DNA of 64,000 bases from Isoetes taiwanensis. Its lineage: Eukaryota > Streptophyta > Lycopodiopsida > Isoetales > Isoetaceae. Every line of letters begins with the position of its first letter. Within the stretch, counting starts at the first letter, position 1. The notes under the pieces were generated by a model. That model ran no database searches. It worked only from the letters and a program-made list of their open reading frames with translations, and was not told where the DNA came from. This document shows positions 36,610 through 47,859 of the stretch, piece after piece. The stretch lies in contig JAJEKV010000083.1 in the NCBI GenBank assembly GCA_021234155.1, forward strand, positions 2,938,241-3,002,240. Reading direction: 5' to 3'. A program made the position numbers and the translations under genes.

Positions 36610-37574
36610 AGAACTTGGACGAGATTTAATGTATTAACATTCCCGAGTGCTAAGGTTTTGGACCTCGTTAGCGAGGTTGCCTAACATGAGGTGCGATTTA
36701 GATTGCAATTCTAAGGTGTCCACGTGAGCACCCCGTCGACCCACGTTGCACCTATTCAAGGTACTAGTGGAACCTGTGCTTTTGTATGGGGTCGAGGTCT
36801 GGGCCCCCGCCACTTGGAATAATTTGGAGCAGGGGCAGAAAGCTTTCTTGGCACAGGCCCTGGAGGTAAAGTCCACAGTTCAATACTAGATACTATTGCA
36901 GGAGACATGCTTCTTGCCTCCTCATGCTTGGAGGGAGGAGGGGGTTTGCCTTGACGGACACATCATCTACTTTGAGAAGGTGGTCAAGATGGATGATACT
37001 GCGCCTCCTAACCTCGCTTACACCAGTGGCAATGGGGCCTCGGCCTAAAGGCACCGGGCCGGCACGATGGTCGGCAGATGGAATGTGCGAGAGCACGGGT
37101 GCATCCGAGTGCAAGCGGAAGCGGGCCGCCACATCCTTAGATAGTACCTCGATAAATGCTTCTCATAACCCTTGAATAGGTCAATATGGCACATTACCAA
37201 TGCCACATAAACCCCATCTTTGGGCCGGGGCACGCAATGCTATCTGCGAACCCATTTGCACATGAAAAAGCGCAGATCCATTGCCTCTATCTGCATAAGT
37301 GCACACCATCTCAGGAGAGGCTTTGTCAACGCTACCAAGTTGGAGCTGTGAAAGACGAATGCCACACCCTTCAAAGCAATCCCGCATATGATGGCATCAC
37401 GCTATGATGAGTGGTGCGGCCGGCCCGTATCACGCATGAAATATTGAGCAGCGGCTTCGGTCGCGGATCTTTGAGACCATGCCTTCAAGAGGCCATTGAT
37501 CGCCCGATCAGCTTCGGTCCTCGGGCACTCACATGATCGTGTACACATTTCTTTCCCCTCATGATAGATGCCTA
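36610..37574 (+). mobile_element. LINE 3' half, decayed
   Basis: Near 36,750-36,870 the plus strand reads VEPVLLYGVEVWAP, then KAFLAQALEVKSTVQY. This is the conserved patch that follows the reverse transcriptase fingers in one group of non-LTR elements. YFEKVVKMDD follows at about 36,970. Further frames are shifted and no catalytic box is visible in the window part. The non-coding 3' tail continues directly at 37,575, which shows that the TTCTA-ending tails in this window belong to this LINE group. Confidence 0.7.
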
Positions 37575-37860
37575 TCTGGGTTTGACAACACTTTTATTAA
37601 TGTCATGATTTCTTCCCCGAAAAGCCTTCGAAGCGGGGTTTTTTAACCCGGACAGTAATACATTTTTTGCACCTTCTTTTTGGGTCCCATGGGCTGATTG
37701 GTCTCCATGGATGATAAAATCTCTATTCTATTCTATTCTATTCTATTCTATTCTATTCTATTCTATTCTATTCTATTCTATTCTATTCTATTCTATTCTA
37801 TTCTATTCTATTCTATTTCAATTCTATTTCAATTCTATTCTATTCTATTCTATTCTATTC
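37575..37860 (+). mobile_element. LINE 3' tail with long (TTCTA)n microsatellite
   Basis: This is the best preserved tail: tttgacaacacttttatta, agtaata, gggtcccatgggctgattg, ggtctccatggatgat, then about 130 bp of TTCTA units (37,728-37,860) with two interruptions of the type 'ttcaattcta'. Its position immediately after the coding remnant marks it as the 3' end of the LINE. The microsatellite probably replaces the poly(A) tail found in L1 elements. Confidence 0.8.
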
Positions 37861-38879
37861 TTCACAGTTCTTTGTTTGATTGAAGTTAGGATAAGTGCCT
37901 CTCTTGTCGGACTGTGTCTTTGTAGTTCAGTTGTGCTATTTCAAGTAACTCAATGATTGGGCATGAAAGCAAACTCAGATGCACCAGACACCTGCTCAAA
38001 GAATTTCTTGGATGAGAAATTTGATTCGACGACCCTTAGCAATGAACTGGAGGCTGCTGTGGAGAACAAAAGAAGAGTGATTGTTCTATTACCTTGTAGG
38101 TTCAAGTAGACGAGTGCTCCATGCATGTTGTAAATGAGGAACAAACAGCGGGTCTAACCTAATTAAACTTTGTTGAAAGAGCATTAGACAATATGCTTTA
38201 TGGATTGTTTGAATAAATTCTTAGGAGATTGCGAACTTAATATATCTCACATTGAAGCCCATTAGCAGAACTACAAGCATGGAAGTGTAATTGCAACTAT
38301 TACAAACGAACTATCTTGAGTTGTCCTGTTGCAACTGAGGCACATTTAGAGAAAAGTCATTGTGCAATGACAAACTTTTAGCATGTACTTCCATTGCACT
38401 TATAATGTTCTAAGCCAGTAAAGAAAAGATGAGAATCACGTGTGTCACTTTTGCGTAGAAGACGAAAAGACAAATCTAAATATATGCTCCTGATAGGGAA
38501 TAGTGTTTGATTTGAACTTCTCTTGGGCTTGAATAAATAGGACTAGTTTCTAAAGCAATCTAGGATGGCTTATTACAAGCACCAACTACGCTTCATCGAG
38601 AAAAAGACATTAGATGAGTTTTAGGGCAAAGGAGGACTTCAAAGTACTTGGAGATCTGCTTTTATATGGTGGTTTCATTAGCAAAGATGGATTGATAGTC
38701 CGTAATGGATTTATGCACATTTACCTAGTATTATCCAATATAACCCGTTCTATTTATTTTATAGTATGGGTCAACATGTTTCACAATTACTGAGTGGCAG
38801 GATCAAACAAGCTCTAATAGGACGAAGTTCCTCGGATTGGTTGATGTGATTTAGTCTTTTTAAGCATATTGAAAGCGTA
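37861..38879. other. Spacer, no gene seen
   Basis: No supported frame. Short minus-strand frames at 38144-37950 and 38971-38771 are motif-free. Confidence 0.35.
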
Positions 38880-39300
38880 ACACAAATGCCACTGAACAAT
38901 GCAAGTATTATATCATTCAGTATGGCCCCCAATCTGATCTGATGGTGGGAAGTATTCTTGTACATACACATGCCAAATGTGGAGAGTTGGCCGAGGCACA
39001 GGCAAGCTTTGACAAGTTGTCAATTGTGAATGTCATGATATGGGTGCATTGATTGCAGGATATGTCCAGCATGGAAAGGAACTTTAAGCATTACAACGTT
39101 CTCTAAAATGCAGGCTACAGGCACAAGGTCAAACAAAGTCTTCCTTTTTAGCGTTGTGAAAGCATGTGGCAGGGTAGATTCCATGGAAATAACAATGTAC
39201 ATTTTGAAGGAACTTGTTGCATAAGTTAATGCCAAGACCACATTTTTGTGAAGCTATATGGCACACTTGGGTTTTCTGTGTGGAGGTCCTTCAGGTTGTT
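38880..39300 (+). pseudogene. PPR (PLS-type) fragment
   Basis: The plus strand encodes, in several frames, SDLMVGSILVHTHAKCGELAEAQ (about 38,930-39,000), an IAGYVQHGKEL word (about 39,050) and KMQATGTRSNKV followed by VVKACGRVDSME (about 39,100-39,190). These are typical words of L- and S-type PPR repeats. Only about three repeats remain, with at least three frameshifts, so it is a broken relic. The TRIM element inserted 40 bp downstream. Confidence 0.75.
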
Positions 39301-39340
39301 GTCTTTGATAATTGTTTGAGGTGCATAAAGCCAATGGGTC

Positions 39341-39805
39341 TGTAACGGGCCCATGGTAGACCGCTCGAGTATTCGAACCTTGAATGTGCCTGTCGGGCGT
39401 TCCCGAGACACCGGCGTAAATGGGTAGAAGCGACTACTCGTAAAACTCTAGACAGTTTTGCCCAGTTGGTTAAGGGCATGTCGGTTAGGAACGTTACAGT
39501 TGGTATCAGAGCAGGTCTCGAGTTCGAGCAGGTCTCGAGTTCGAGTCTCCATGGGTGCCTATATGCATGGGTAATTTGCAAAGACTTGGTAATCATTGTG
39601 GCATGGTACATGGTATAGCCTTGGATGCTCGAGGACGAGCATAGTTCTAGTGGGAGAGACTACGGTGGACCGCTCAAGTATTCGAACCTTGAATGTGCAC
39701 GTAGGCGTTCGGTTTCACCGGCATAAATGGGTAGAAGCGACTACTCGTAAAACTCTAGACAGTTTTGCCCAGTTGGTTAAGGGCATGTCGGTTAGGAACG
39801 TTACA
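39341..39805 (+). mobile_element. TRIM (miniature LTR retrotransposon), complete with TSD
   Basis: Left LTR 39341-39498 (158 bp, TG...CA) and right LTR about 39661-39805 share nearly all of their last 140 bp, ending aggaacgttaca. The right LTR lacks about 12 bp at its start, so its TG end is lost or altered. Two bases after the left LTR lies TGGTATCAGAGC (39501-39512), the primer-binding site complementary to initiator Met-tRNA. A purine stretch gtgggagagac precedes the right LTR. The 5-bp target duplication GGGTC flanks it (39336-39340 and 39806-39810). The 162-bp interior has no coding capacity, but it retains a ctcgaggacgagca word typical of the 3' region of plant Gypsy elements, so it is likely a deletion derivative moved in trans. 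Confidence 0.88.
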
Positions 39806-39810
39806 GGGTC

Positions 39811-41177
39811 TTTTGTAGATTCCAGTTTTGTTCTTTGCAAAATCCACTTTTGCTCTAAGCATGCATACCAATCTTCAGTATCAATCTTCAATTCATATGA
39901 TTATAGCCTAAGTTGCACTTTTCTTGTCGTTTTGTTGCTTCTACGTGCTACCTTGGATTTATGGTAATAAACAAAGACCACATTACCTTTATCAATGCGT
40001 TAGATACCAGTAGATCACTTAATACAATAAGGGGAACAAACTCGAACCTCTTTGCTTTCGTGTTTTCATAATCTAAAACCTTGGTTTCATGTGATGCCAT
40101 GAAATGAGTTTTTGTCTTTGCATATAAAGGTCTGATATCATCTTTTCCAGCTCAAAGCATATGTTCAAATCATTTGAAAACGTTTTATCTTGGTACTTAT
40201 TCATAATGTTTCTTTGCAGTATACTGCAATGGATTATATTATATAAATGTAAATATGCAACATACAAATGTATATAGAATTTAAAGCTAAATTTAACTAT
40301 CCTATCATTGTTTTGCAGAAGATTACATGGTTCATTCCAGATCCAGGATACAAAAATTATTTTGTGAACCCAAGTTTCTACCAGTAGAACATTCGCATGC
40401 ATTCTATTAAAATTGTCCTTTGTATCACTATCCAAGACATGGTAATAGGCTTGTCAACAATCTGTTCATCAGACATGGGTCTTGCATTGGGTGTTATGCT
40501 AACAAAGGTAGATTCCTTCATGATTATGTTGCATGACACAATCTATGGTGGATAGTTCTTAGATGAAAATCTGTTTTGCTGCCTGAACACGAAGATTTAT
40601 TAATCACAAGTGTTATTTCCATATGTTTGTCTTAGTTCAACATTTTAAACTTAACAGTGTATTCAATGAAGTGACTAATGAAATGGATGACGATATATAT
40701 AAAAAGACAAATCGTTTAAATTATGCCTTACCCTTTTAGCTTTTTCTAGCCTTTATATAAATTCAACAATGCTTTGTCTTTTTCAATCCATTTCTTGCAC
40801 GTTAGGGTGTTGTGGCCTTGGTGTCTTATCCCCACCTAAGATCAGTGTTGAGAAGATGAAATCTACATAATTATATGCAAATAATAATAGGTGCCTTGCC
40901 ATTTTGCATTTTCCAGCCTTTATATAGTTTCTATAATGCTGCATTTTGTATCGTTTTATCAAATTTCTGTTAATTTGTGATCATTGTTGGGATGTCAAGA
41001 GAGATGACCAATGTCTTTGAGCCATAGTGTAGGTTAACACTACTAATTGCTAAGCAGTCTCGAACAATGATGTTGACGATTCATAATATTGAGGATGTTG
41101 GGAATCCACGATCTTTACCGTTCCAGTTACGGGCTCTTGTCATTTTTATGAGCAATAATTCGTCAAATTTATTAATG
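39811..41177. other. Spacer, no gene seen
   Basis: Mostly AT-rich sequence. A minus-strand frame of 120 codons (40435-40073) is dominated by Ile, Asn and Lys codons expected by chance in such DNA and has no motif. Confidence 0.35.
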
Positions 41178-42040
41178 GCCATTTTGGTAAAAATTTTTTT
41201 TTTTTTGAGGGTAAGAAATTTTTTGATTAATAGGAAAATGGTACACGACCTTCTTGTGGGCTCCACAATAGGCCAGATAGGAAGTATACAATGCTCCTGA
41301 TCACCAGATAGACAGAATTGTCACGAGAAATACAAGCATCCATCAAACTAAAAAACTACTTTAAGATCAAATCCATGTACTATGGTCACAGTCCTCAACC
41401 TCTTCTACGTCCCTGCAAGATGATATGCTCCTCATTACAAAGAAGCACATATCTAACAGTTCAGAATACTACAGGAGAAAGCTGATAGCAGTTCCAATGA
41501 AAATTATCCTAAAGAAGCCTCCAGCAAAATGTTGCACCTAAAATCAGATTCAAAGACTGATGTAGACCTTCTCTGCCTGAACGATGATCAAGGTCAATTT
41601 CCAGACGCAACTGTAACCATTTGAAGCTCACCCCGAAAAATGCAAATAATTGGAGGGCACTGGCAAGCAATTATCCTTCCATGCGTTAACTCGGCCAAGA
41701 ATCCATCCTGCAGCAATGTACTAAAGAAGATCATATCCCCGTTCCAAATTTGTACTGAGGGTCTTGATGCTCCATCTTCCAATACCACAGAAGATCATGC
41801 TGGCCTGCCCAAAAAGGGTGGTCCGATTGCTCACTATATGCTCCTCCAACTACTAGCATAGGTCACAGCTGAAGATGCTCAACAATCTTAAAGATCTGCA
41901 ACTCAAGTTCCCCCGGACCCTTGAAGCCTTGACTCAATAAGTAAACAGCGGTAAAGTACCCATGGTCTCCCGCCCAAGGATCCTTAATCTGACCCTTTTC
42001 ACCATTCAAAGAGAGTCCAGTACTATGCCATTTTGGTAAA
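41178..42040 (-). mobile_element. Retrocopy with poly(A) tail and 14-bp TSD
   Basis: The word gccattttggtaaa is present at 41178-41191 and again at 42027-42040. Next to the left copy is a run of 13 T, so the 835-bp insert is a poly(A)-tailed minus-strand copy made by target-primed reverse transcription. The interior holds only short frames (for example 42072-41863, with a DPWAGDHGYFTAVYLLSQG word) and many stops. It could be a processed pseudogene or a 5'-truncated LINE; I cannot name the source. Confidence 0.75.
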
Positions 42041-43319
42041 TTGTTGAATGTACTTTTGTGTATATTCTTCAAGGCAATGCGGATAATTTTACATATATGA
42101 TGTCTTCATGTAACACTTTGTAGGCTATTTTGTATTTTGTTTTCTTTTCCCTTTATAAAACCACAAAAGTGTAAAAAAATAGAAATTGAAGACCACAAGG
42201 AACTACAATCTCAAATCACTATGTGTAAGTAATATGTGGTAATATATGTACTAGTCAATCGTGATAAGTAATCGGAATTGCAGACTCTTTCCCTATCGCA
42301 CATTGATATGTGTAGTTCACACTAATTCTAAGCGTTGAGCACCTTTCAGTTCAAGTCAACAACCCAACACACACCAACCACTCCAACCCTCACCCCCAAC
42401 AACTACAATAACCACCCAACATGAAAAACTGCATATGCGTACAAACTGCTATAACCTTGCTTAGTGTACTTATCAATTGTGGTAATCTTCACTAATATAG
42501 ATCAATAATGTCATCATCTAGCCTTATCACATAGCATTAATATACACAACACCCTCTAAATGCCATCATATAGCCCTATCACATAGCATTGAAATTCACA
42601 CTCTTTCCCTAGTGCGCCTCTATATGTATAATTTGCACTAATTCTAAGCCTAAGCAACTTTCAGTTCGTAGCAACACTTGTATCAATGTCACACTGAGGT
42701 GATAAAGAGCAAAGGGATTCATTCATTTTGCTCTACACATCGTATAAACCTCTTCTTAACCATTGCAATTTCACAAGCACAGAAAACAATACAAAATATA
42801 TTCAACAACTAGAAACACCGCATATAGGTACAAACTCATTAGCAAAAATGTCATAATCTCTGTTAATATCAATGGTATCAGAGCAATGTTCTTGGTTGGC
42901 CAAGAGCTAGCACTAGCCATAACCCTAACTAAAACTGGCCTAGTAGAGTATGGAATGGGAATTCCAATGTCGAACCTCGAAAGTGGGAGAATTGTTTTTT
43001 CCCAAGTAGTAGGGTCATAGAGTTAGGCTAAGTTATAAATTCAGAGGAAAGGAATGAGTCCAATGCACATTCCAGTAAATTTGGAGTGAAAAGTATGCAT
43101 TTGCACCAAATTTCATGCAAAATGGGTCGAAGAATCGCCTAAATCCGAGACCCTAGTGAAAAATGGTGTAAATTTATAATTAAAACCCCAAGAACCATTA
43201 GAAAATTGAAAATTCAAAAAACAAATGAAGTGAAAGAGAATAACCATTAATAAGGGTGGCTAATTAATAGGGGCAATAATGGCAACAGAATATTCCCTGA
43301 CGTGTGAGAGCATCTTTGG
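42041..43319. other. Spacer, no gene seen
   Basis: No coding frame is supported. A phrase 'tagccctatcacatagcatt' appears twice (about 42,520 and 42,570), a short local duplication. Confidence 0.35.
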
Positions 43320-43935
43320 TCGTTATAGTTTCTTACACAAGGGTAGGAAATAAAATGGGCATGGATGGATATTGATGCTCCACCAAATCATCCCACTTTT
43401 ATGACCTGCGTTATAGTTTTTTAGACAAGGGTAAGAAATAAAATGGGCAAGGGCAGATATTGCTGCTACATCAAATCATCCAATTTTTTTATAACTGGTG
43501 CCGGAAGGGTTTCTAGGTTCTCTGAGAAAAGTCGAGTTTCAAGCTAAAAATATTTCTAGTCACGACAAAGCTTCCTTAGAATATTTTTCAGAAACGCGGA
43601 CACTTAGACCAAGAGACAGTCACCACAGAAATCCTAACTAGTTCGGTTACCTAAACTTCTCTCCTATAATTTCTAACTCCTTCTACATACGAGTATATGG
43701 ACAGGGGCAAATATTGTTGCTCCACCAAATCATTTTAGTTTTTATAACTAATGCCTAAAGGGTTTCTAGGCTCTCTGAGGAAATTCGAGTTTCAAGCAAA
43801 AAATATTTCTAGTCACGTCAAAGCTTCTTTAGAGGATTTATAAAAAACGTGGATACTTAGACCAAGAGAGGTCGCCACAAAAATCCTAACTAGTTTGCTT
43901 ACCTAAACTTCTCTCCTATAATTTTTGACGACTCC
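43320..43935. repeat. Nested tandem duplication (units A-A-B-A'-B)
   Basis: Unit A, about 88 bp and starting cgttatagttt, occurs at 43,320 and 43,408, and partly at about 43,690. Unit B, about 185 bp and starting ggaagggtttctagg or aaagggtttctagg, occurs at 43,498 and 43,750. The order shows a local duplication of A, then a larger duplication of the tail of A with B. Copies differ by 10-15 percent by eye. No frame is conserved between copies, so it is non-coding. Confidence 0.75.
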
Positions 43936-44229
43936 TGCTCGTACTTCCATCCGCAGATAAGACCAACTATGCAACTTCAGCTTTGGTTTGACTGGCACCT
44001 GCTCCTCTTTTTTATGGGAAGACAAAGAGAAGTCTAGATCTCTCCAAAACCCGTAATTGAAGCTTCCTGAACCTCTAATCAGTGCCTTTAGAAGAAGCAT
44101 GATTTTCCAGAATTTCTGTAGCAGCTTCCAGAAACACCTGCATTTTTCGACTCCAAGACAATCTACATCTGCCACCTCTAAATAGGAATTTTGATTATGT
44201 ATAGTCTCCTAGAACTGTAGGGGTTTTCC

Positions 44230-44945
44230 TTGGTAAAAAGGTGATAGTCGCAACTCCATCACTACAGATATGGAACTCATTTTCCTCACGAAGACATGGG
44301 AGCATGCTAGGCACAGGTTATCGGATCTGCCCGGCTATCAACACTAGTCATTATTCAATGAGCACATGCAAGCGTGGATATGGGTGTGTCGCTTGTTACT
44401 ATCGAATAGCTCTGCTGCCATCGATTTCACTGCAAAAGATAGACAAACACAACTGTTACATGTGGGTACGAGTGTAGAATGATCTTCTCTTTTTGGCAGC
44501 ACGCTACTTTCCACATCTAGAGTCCAACTTCTATCTCTACAATACAGATGTGGACAGGCAGGATCTGCATATCAATCTATATAATGACATATAGCAACAC
44601 AGACAGTTAGGCCGGGTCATATTACTTGGAGACTTCAATGCACGCATAGGGATAGAATAACTCATGAAGTTTGACCCCTTGGTAGAGGATGTGACATAGA
44701 TTTGCCTACAGAAACTCTCTGGCCGTGCGCATCAGATGATAGAGAACACTAGGTCACATGCTATGGCAAGCAATTGATCCAGATGTGCAACATCTTTGGT
44801 TATTTGCAATGGTTTGATGCAATGGCCACTATCCATTACCTACATCTGCAGGCAGAAAAACCAGGTGGGTGGTTCCAGCGTCGTGGACTACGTGCTGATA
44901 GTTGGGATCTGCACCTAATCATTCACCTCCGAGTTGACACGGAAA
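44230..44945 (+). mobile_element. LINE apurinic-type endonuclease fragment, decayed
   Basis: The plus strand contains, in order, a LSDLPGY word (about 44,320), LLGDFNARIG (44622-44651) and SSVVDYVLI (about 44,872-44,898). GDFN-A/C-R and S-x-x-DY are hallmarks of the exonuclease/endonuclease/phosphatase domain at the N-terminus of non-LTR retrotransposons. Stops and frameshifts lie between them. The LINE sequence breaks off at about 44,945, where the methylase-like gene begins. No reverse transcriptase follows, so the 3' part is missing. Confidence 0.7.
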
Positions 44946-45622
44946 GCAGATGAAGAGGAAAGCAGAATACAAAGCTAACTCAAAGGTCTTGCATCCAAAG
45001 AGGTCGCACAAATCTATTGGAAAGGTTAGTCATGCATTGGGAAGTCATTGTAGTGATGGTAAAACTACTAAAAAGAAAAAGGTAAAGCAAGATACGATGA
45101 AAACAAGTTCAGAGGTGGATGTATTTGATGATTTAATGATGAAGACTTATCCATGCCCTTTGACATTTCATCTATTACTTCACATGTGGATGTTCAGATT
45201 GTTTGTGATGATGTTCTACGTGCTTACGAGCAATATACTAAGAAGCTAGATTGTCCTTGCTTTAACGAAGTGAGGGAGTTTGCAAAAGTTCATTCTAGGG
45301 ACTCTCATAAATATAGCAGAAGCAAAGTTACAAGAATTGGGGCTATGATTTAGTTATCATTGACTTTCCCACGCATGACTTGCAAAGCAACGATCATTTG
45401 GAGGTTCCAGAGTGGAACAAATGCACCCACAGCTTGGTGCAAGCTGCATTCTCCTTTGAAACCCTACGTTTAGACGATGATGGTTGGATAGTATCTATTT
45501 GTTCATTAGAGCAATTGAAGATAATAGAGAAAGAGGCAAGGTTGAAATGCCTAGAAGCTACAAGGATTTATTTTTTGCAACAAGATGGGACAAAGGATAG
45601 ATGTAGGTGTTTGAGAATAATG

Positions 45623-45963
45623 TGTCGAGATATATGACATCGAGATCACCATCTTGCTGCTTGACAGCACTGACAGCACTCAGCATAGAGGTGCTGACTA
45701 TGTGCTGAATCAGCACTTCATCAGCACCTACACCAGCCCACCCACTTGCCTTAATTAGCTACGGCACCGACTTGCCTTAATTAGTTATGGCATAATTAGG
45801 TGTGGTTGGTAACGGGAGCAGTTATTATCTACTGCCCCTTTTTATATCTTGTATTCATACATACGTTTAATATACAATTCCAATTTGCCTTTGTTTTGGG
45901 AGCTTGCGCTCTCGGATATCGGTGTGCATCCCCTTCTCTCCCTTTCTTGGTGCGACCTTGACA
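45623..45963 (+). repeat. Copia left LTR (341 bp)
   Basis: The first 38 bp and the last 230 bp or so match the right LTR almost exactly; I see two substitutions in the latter. The block about 45,661-45,745 differs strongly: it carries five AGCA(C) words where the right LTR has AAGAT or AAGAC. See the finding on mosaic LTRs. Confidence 0.93.
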
Positions 45964-46082
45964 TGGTATCGAAAGCACTAGGTGTCTTTGAGATTGATTC
46001 AAAATCAACACAAAGAATGGAGAAGGATGCAAGCTACAACTGATTACCTTCCCCGGGCGGTTAGGTGTGATTCAAATCTTCG

Positions 46083-47052
46083 ATGGCAATGGTTTTCAAA
46101 GAATGGAAGAGAAGAATGACTCTCATTCTTAAGGCTGAAGGAGTTTGGGGGATTGTTAGTGGCCAAGGACCAGCACCCGAGCTTGCATCAGATGGCAAGA
46201 ATAAATTTGTTCTTGATGCTTCGCAGCGCCGGGATGACAAGGCTATGGCTACGATTGGGCTTTCTGTTGTTGAATCTCTTCTTGATGAGGTTCAAAAGGA
46301 GAACAGCCATGATTTATGGAATGCTCTCATCCAAGAGCATGAAAAGAAGACCCATACACAAATTGGGCATTTGTATGCTGAAGTGGTGAATATGCGCTGG
46401 GAAGAGATCGAGAGTCTTGACAAATTCGCAGACTGCATGAAGAACACCTTTCGGCAGATTGAAGCCTATGGAGAAGAGAATAAGATCTCTCCTTCATTGC
46501 AATTATTCTTCTTTCTTAGCTCCTTACACAATTCTTTCCATGCTTTGCGCAACAACCTCATGCAAATTGCCGACATGGATCTCAATCGTGCAATCACTTC
46601 CGTCAAGGAGGAGATCATGATGAGGAAGGATGCTGGGATTATCAAAGACGAGCACAATGCTTTTTTTGCAGGTCATTCTGAGCCTAAATCCTACGCAAAA
46701 GGTAATGAAAAAGCTAAGAAAAAGAAGAATAACAGTAGCAGCAACGCCTTCAAGGGTGCTGACAGCAAAGGCACAGCATCCAAGCAGCAGGTTTGTGACT
46801 ATTGCAAGAAAGGCAATCATACCGCAGTAGAATGTAGGAAGAAGATGAAGGATCTTGAGCACAAACTGAAAGCTTTGGAGACAAACAAAGCTTCAGCCAA
46901 TGTGGCCCAAATTGTTGAAGAAGTAAGCGTAGCCAATGTGGTTCCTTGCAGCCCAGATTATGTTTATCTTTGTAAACAAGTGGCAGCCCCTCGCTCTATC
47001 AAATTCATCATGGATTTTGGTGCTATAGCTCATATTAGTTGGCACAAAGATT
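46083..47052 (+). CDS. Copia gag and start of protease, truncated by insertion
   Basis: This is Gag of a Copia element, the particle-forming RNA-binding protein. The first 210 residues match the UBN2-type gag core (WNALIQEHEKKT, LNRAITSVKEEI), followed by a Lys-rich linker and one zinc knuckle C238-x2-C241-x4-H246-x4-C251. A protease start follows (KFIMDFGAIAHIS; the usual DSGA is altered to DFGA). The open frame runs to 47,165 only because it enters the Gypsy LTR; the last 37 residues or so are not Copia. The true N-terminus lies a little upstream in another frame: FDGNGF is readable before an extra A at 46098-46100. In the uninterrupted element the frame would continue at 54,045. Confidence 0.88.
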
Positions 47053-47054
47053 GG

Positions 47055-47408
47055 TGTTGGGGTGGTCACCACTCACCACTCACCATTCACCACATTCGTC
47101 ACCACTCACCACTCACCACACTTGTCACCACTCACCACACTCATCATATACCGTATATAGAGTGATATACGCGCATGCACGCGTGCAGGATATTTGCACG
47201 TATGCATTGTGGAGCCATTATGAACTGTATTATCTGAGCAGAGAGAGAGAAGAACAAAGGGACGGTGTATTGAGAGAGAGCATTTTTGCTTGATCTAGCT
47301 ATGGAGATGATGATTCTTTGTGTTGTGCATTGCCTTGTTCTGATAGATTGAGCTTGTATTGTTGGGGTTTTTCATCCTTCTTGCAAGGTTAGAGTTCAGG
47401 CTCTAACA
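47055..47408 (+). repeat. Gypsy left LTR
   Basis: The first 85 bp or so is a low-complexity array of CACCACTCA-type 9-mers. TG and CA ends are intact. The right LTR (53686-54039) appears identical. No confident TATA box was fixed. Confidence 0.95.
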
Positions 47409-47411
47409 ATT

Positions 47412-47431
47412 TGGCGACCACGGTGGGAAAA
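47412..47431 (+). other. Gypsy primer-binding site, one arm of an inverted repeat
   Basis: Three bases after the left LTR the sequence reads TGGCGACCACGGTGGGAAAA. A tRNA primer would end in CCCACCGTGGTCGCCA, which has the required CCA. The same 20 bases recur in reverse complement, with one mismatch, at 53665-53684 immediately before the right LTR. Confidence 0.7.
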
Positions 47432-47859
47432 CAGACCATTGATCGGCAAGAATTTCCATTGAAAAGGAGTTGTTACCATTGGTATTGGTGTTCGTCGGTA
47501 AAGAACGGCACCATTGGGAAAGGAGCAATTTCTTGTGTAAAGGGGATTTTGCCGTAATTGATTTGTGGAGTAAAATTTGACAAGGGGAGCATAGTTTTAT
47601 GCCCAAGAGAAGTAAGAAGGATATCCCACTAAGCTCCATCGTAACAAGAAGAGGACCGGTGAGTCAATCTTTGGGCTCAAAATTGCATCAAGATTCAATT
47701 TCGTTTTCAGATTTGGGAGCGCATCCGGGGGTCTAATTCTCGATCCGTGAGGTTTTGATTCCATTTACCGATCTACACGGTAATCCAATTTCGTTTTTCA
47801 AATTGAAGGGAGATTCAATTTCGTTTTTCCAATTTCAAGAAACCCAAGAAGAGGCGTAG

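Noticed and set aside
39496-39545. tRNA-like word ggtatcagagc...ggttcgag
   Set aside because: It is the primer-binding site of the TRIM and a 17-bp internal duplication; no cloverleaf can be formed.
47039-47293. 84-codon frame repeated at 53589-53924
   Set aside because: Both lie in the two identical Gypsy LTRs and share the same translation because the DNA is the same; not a gene.
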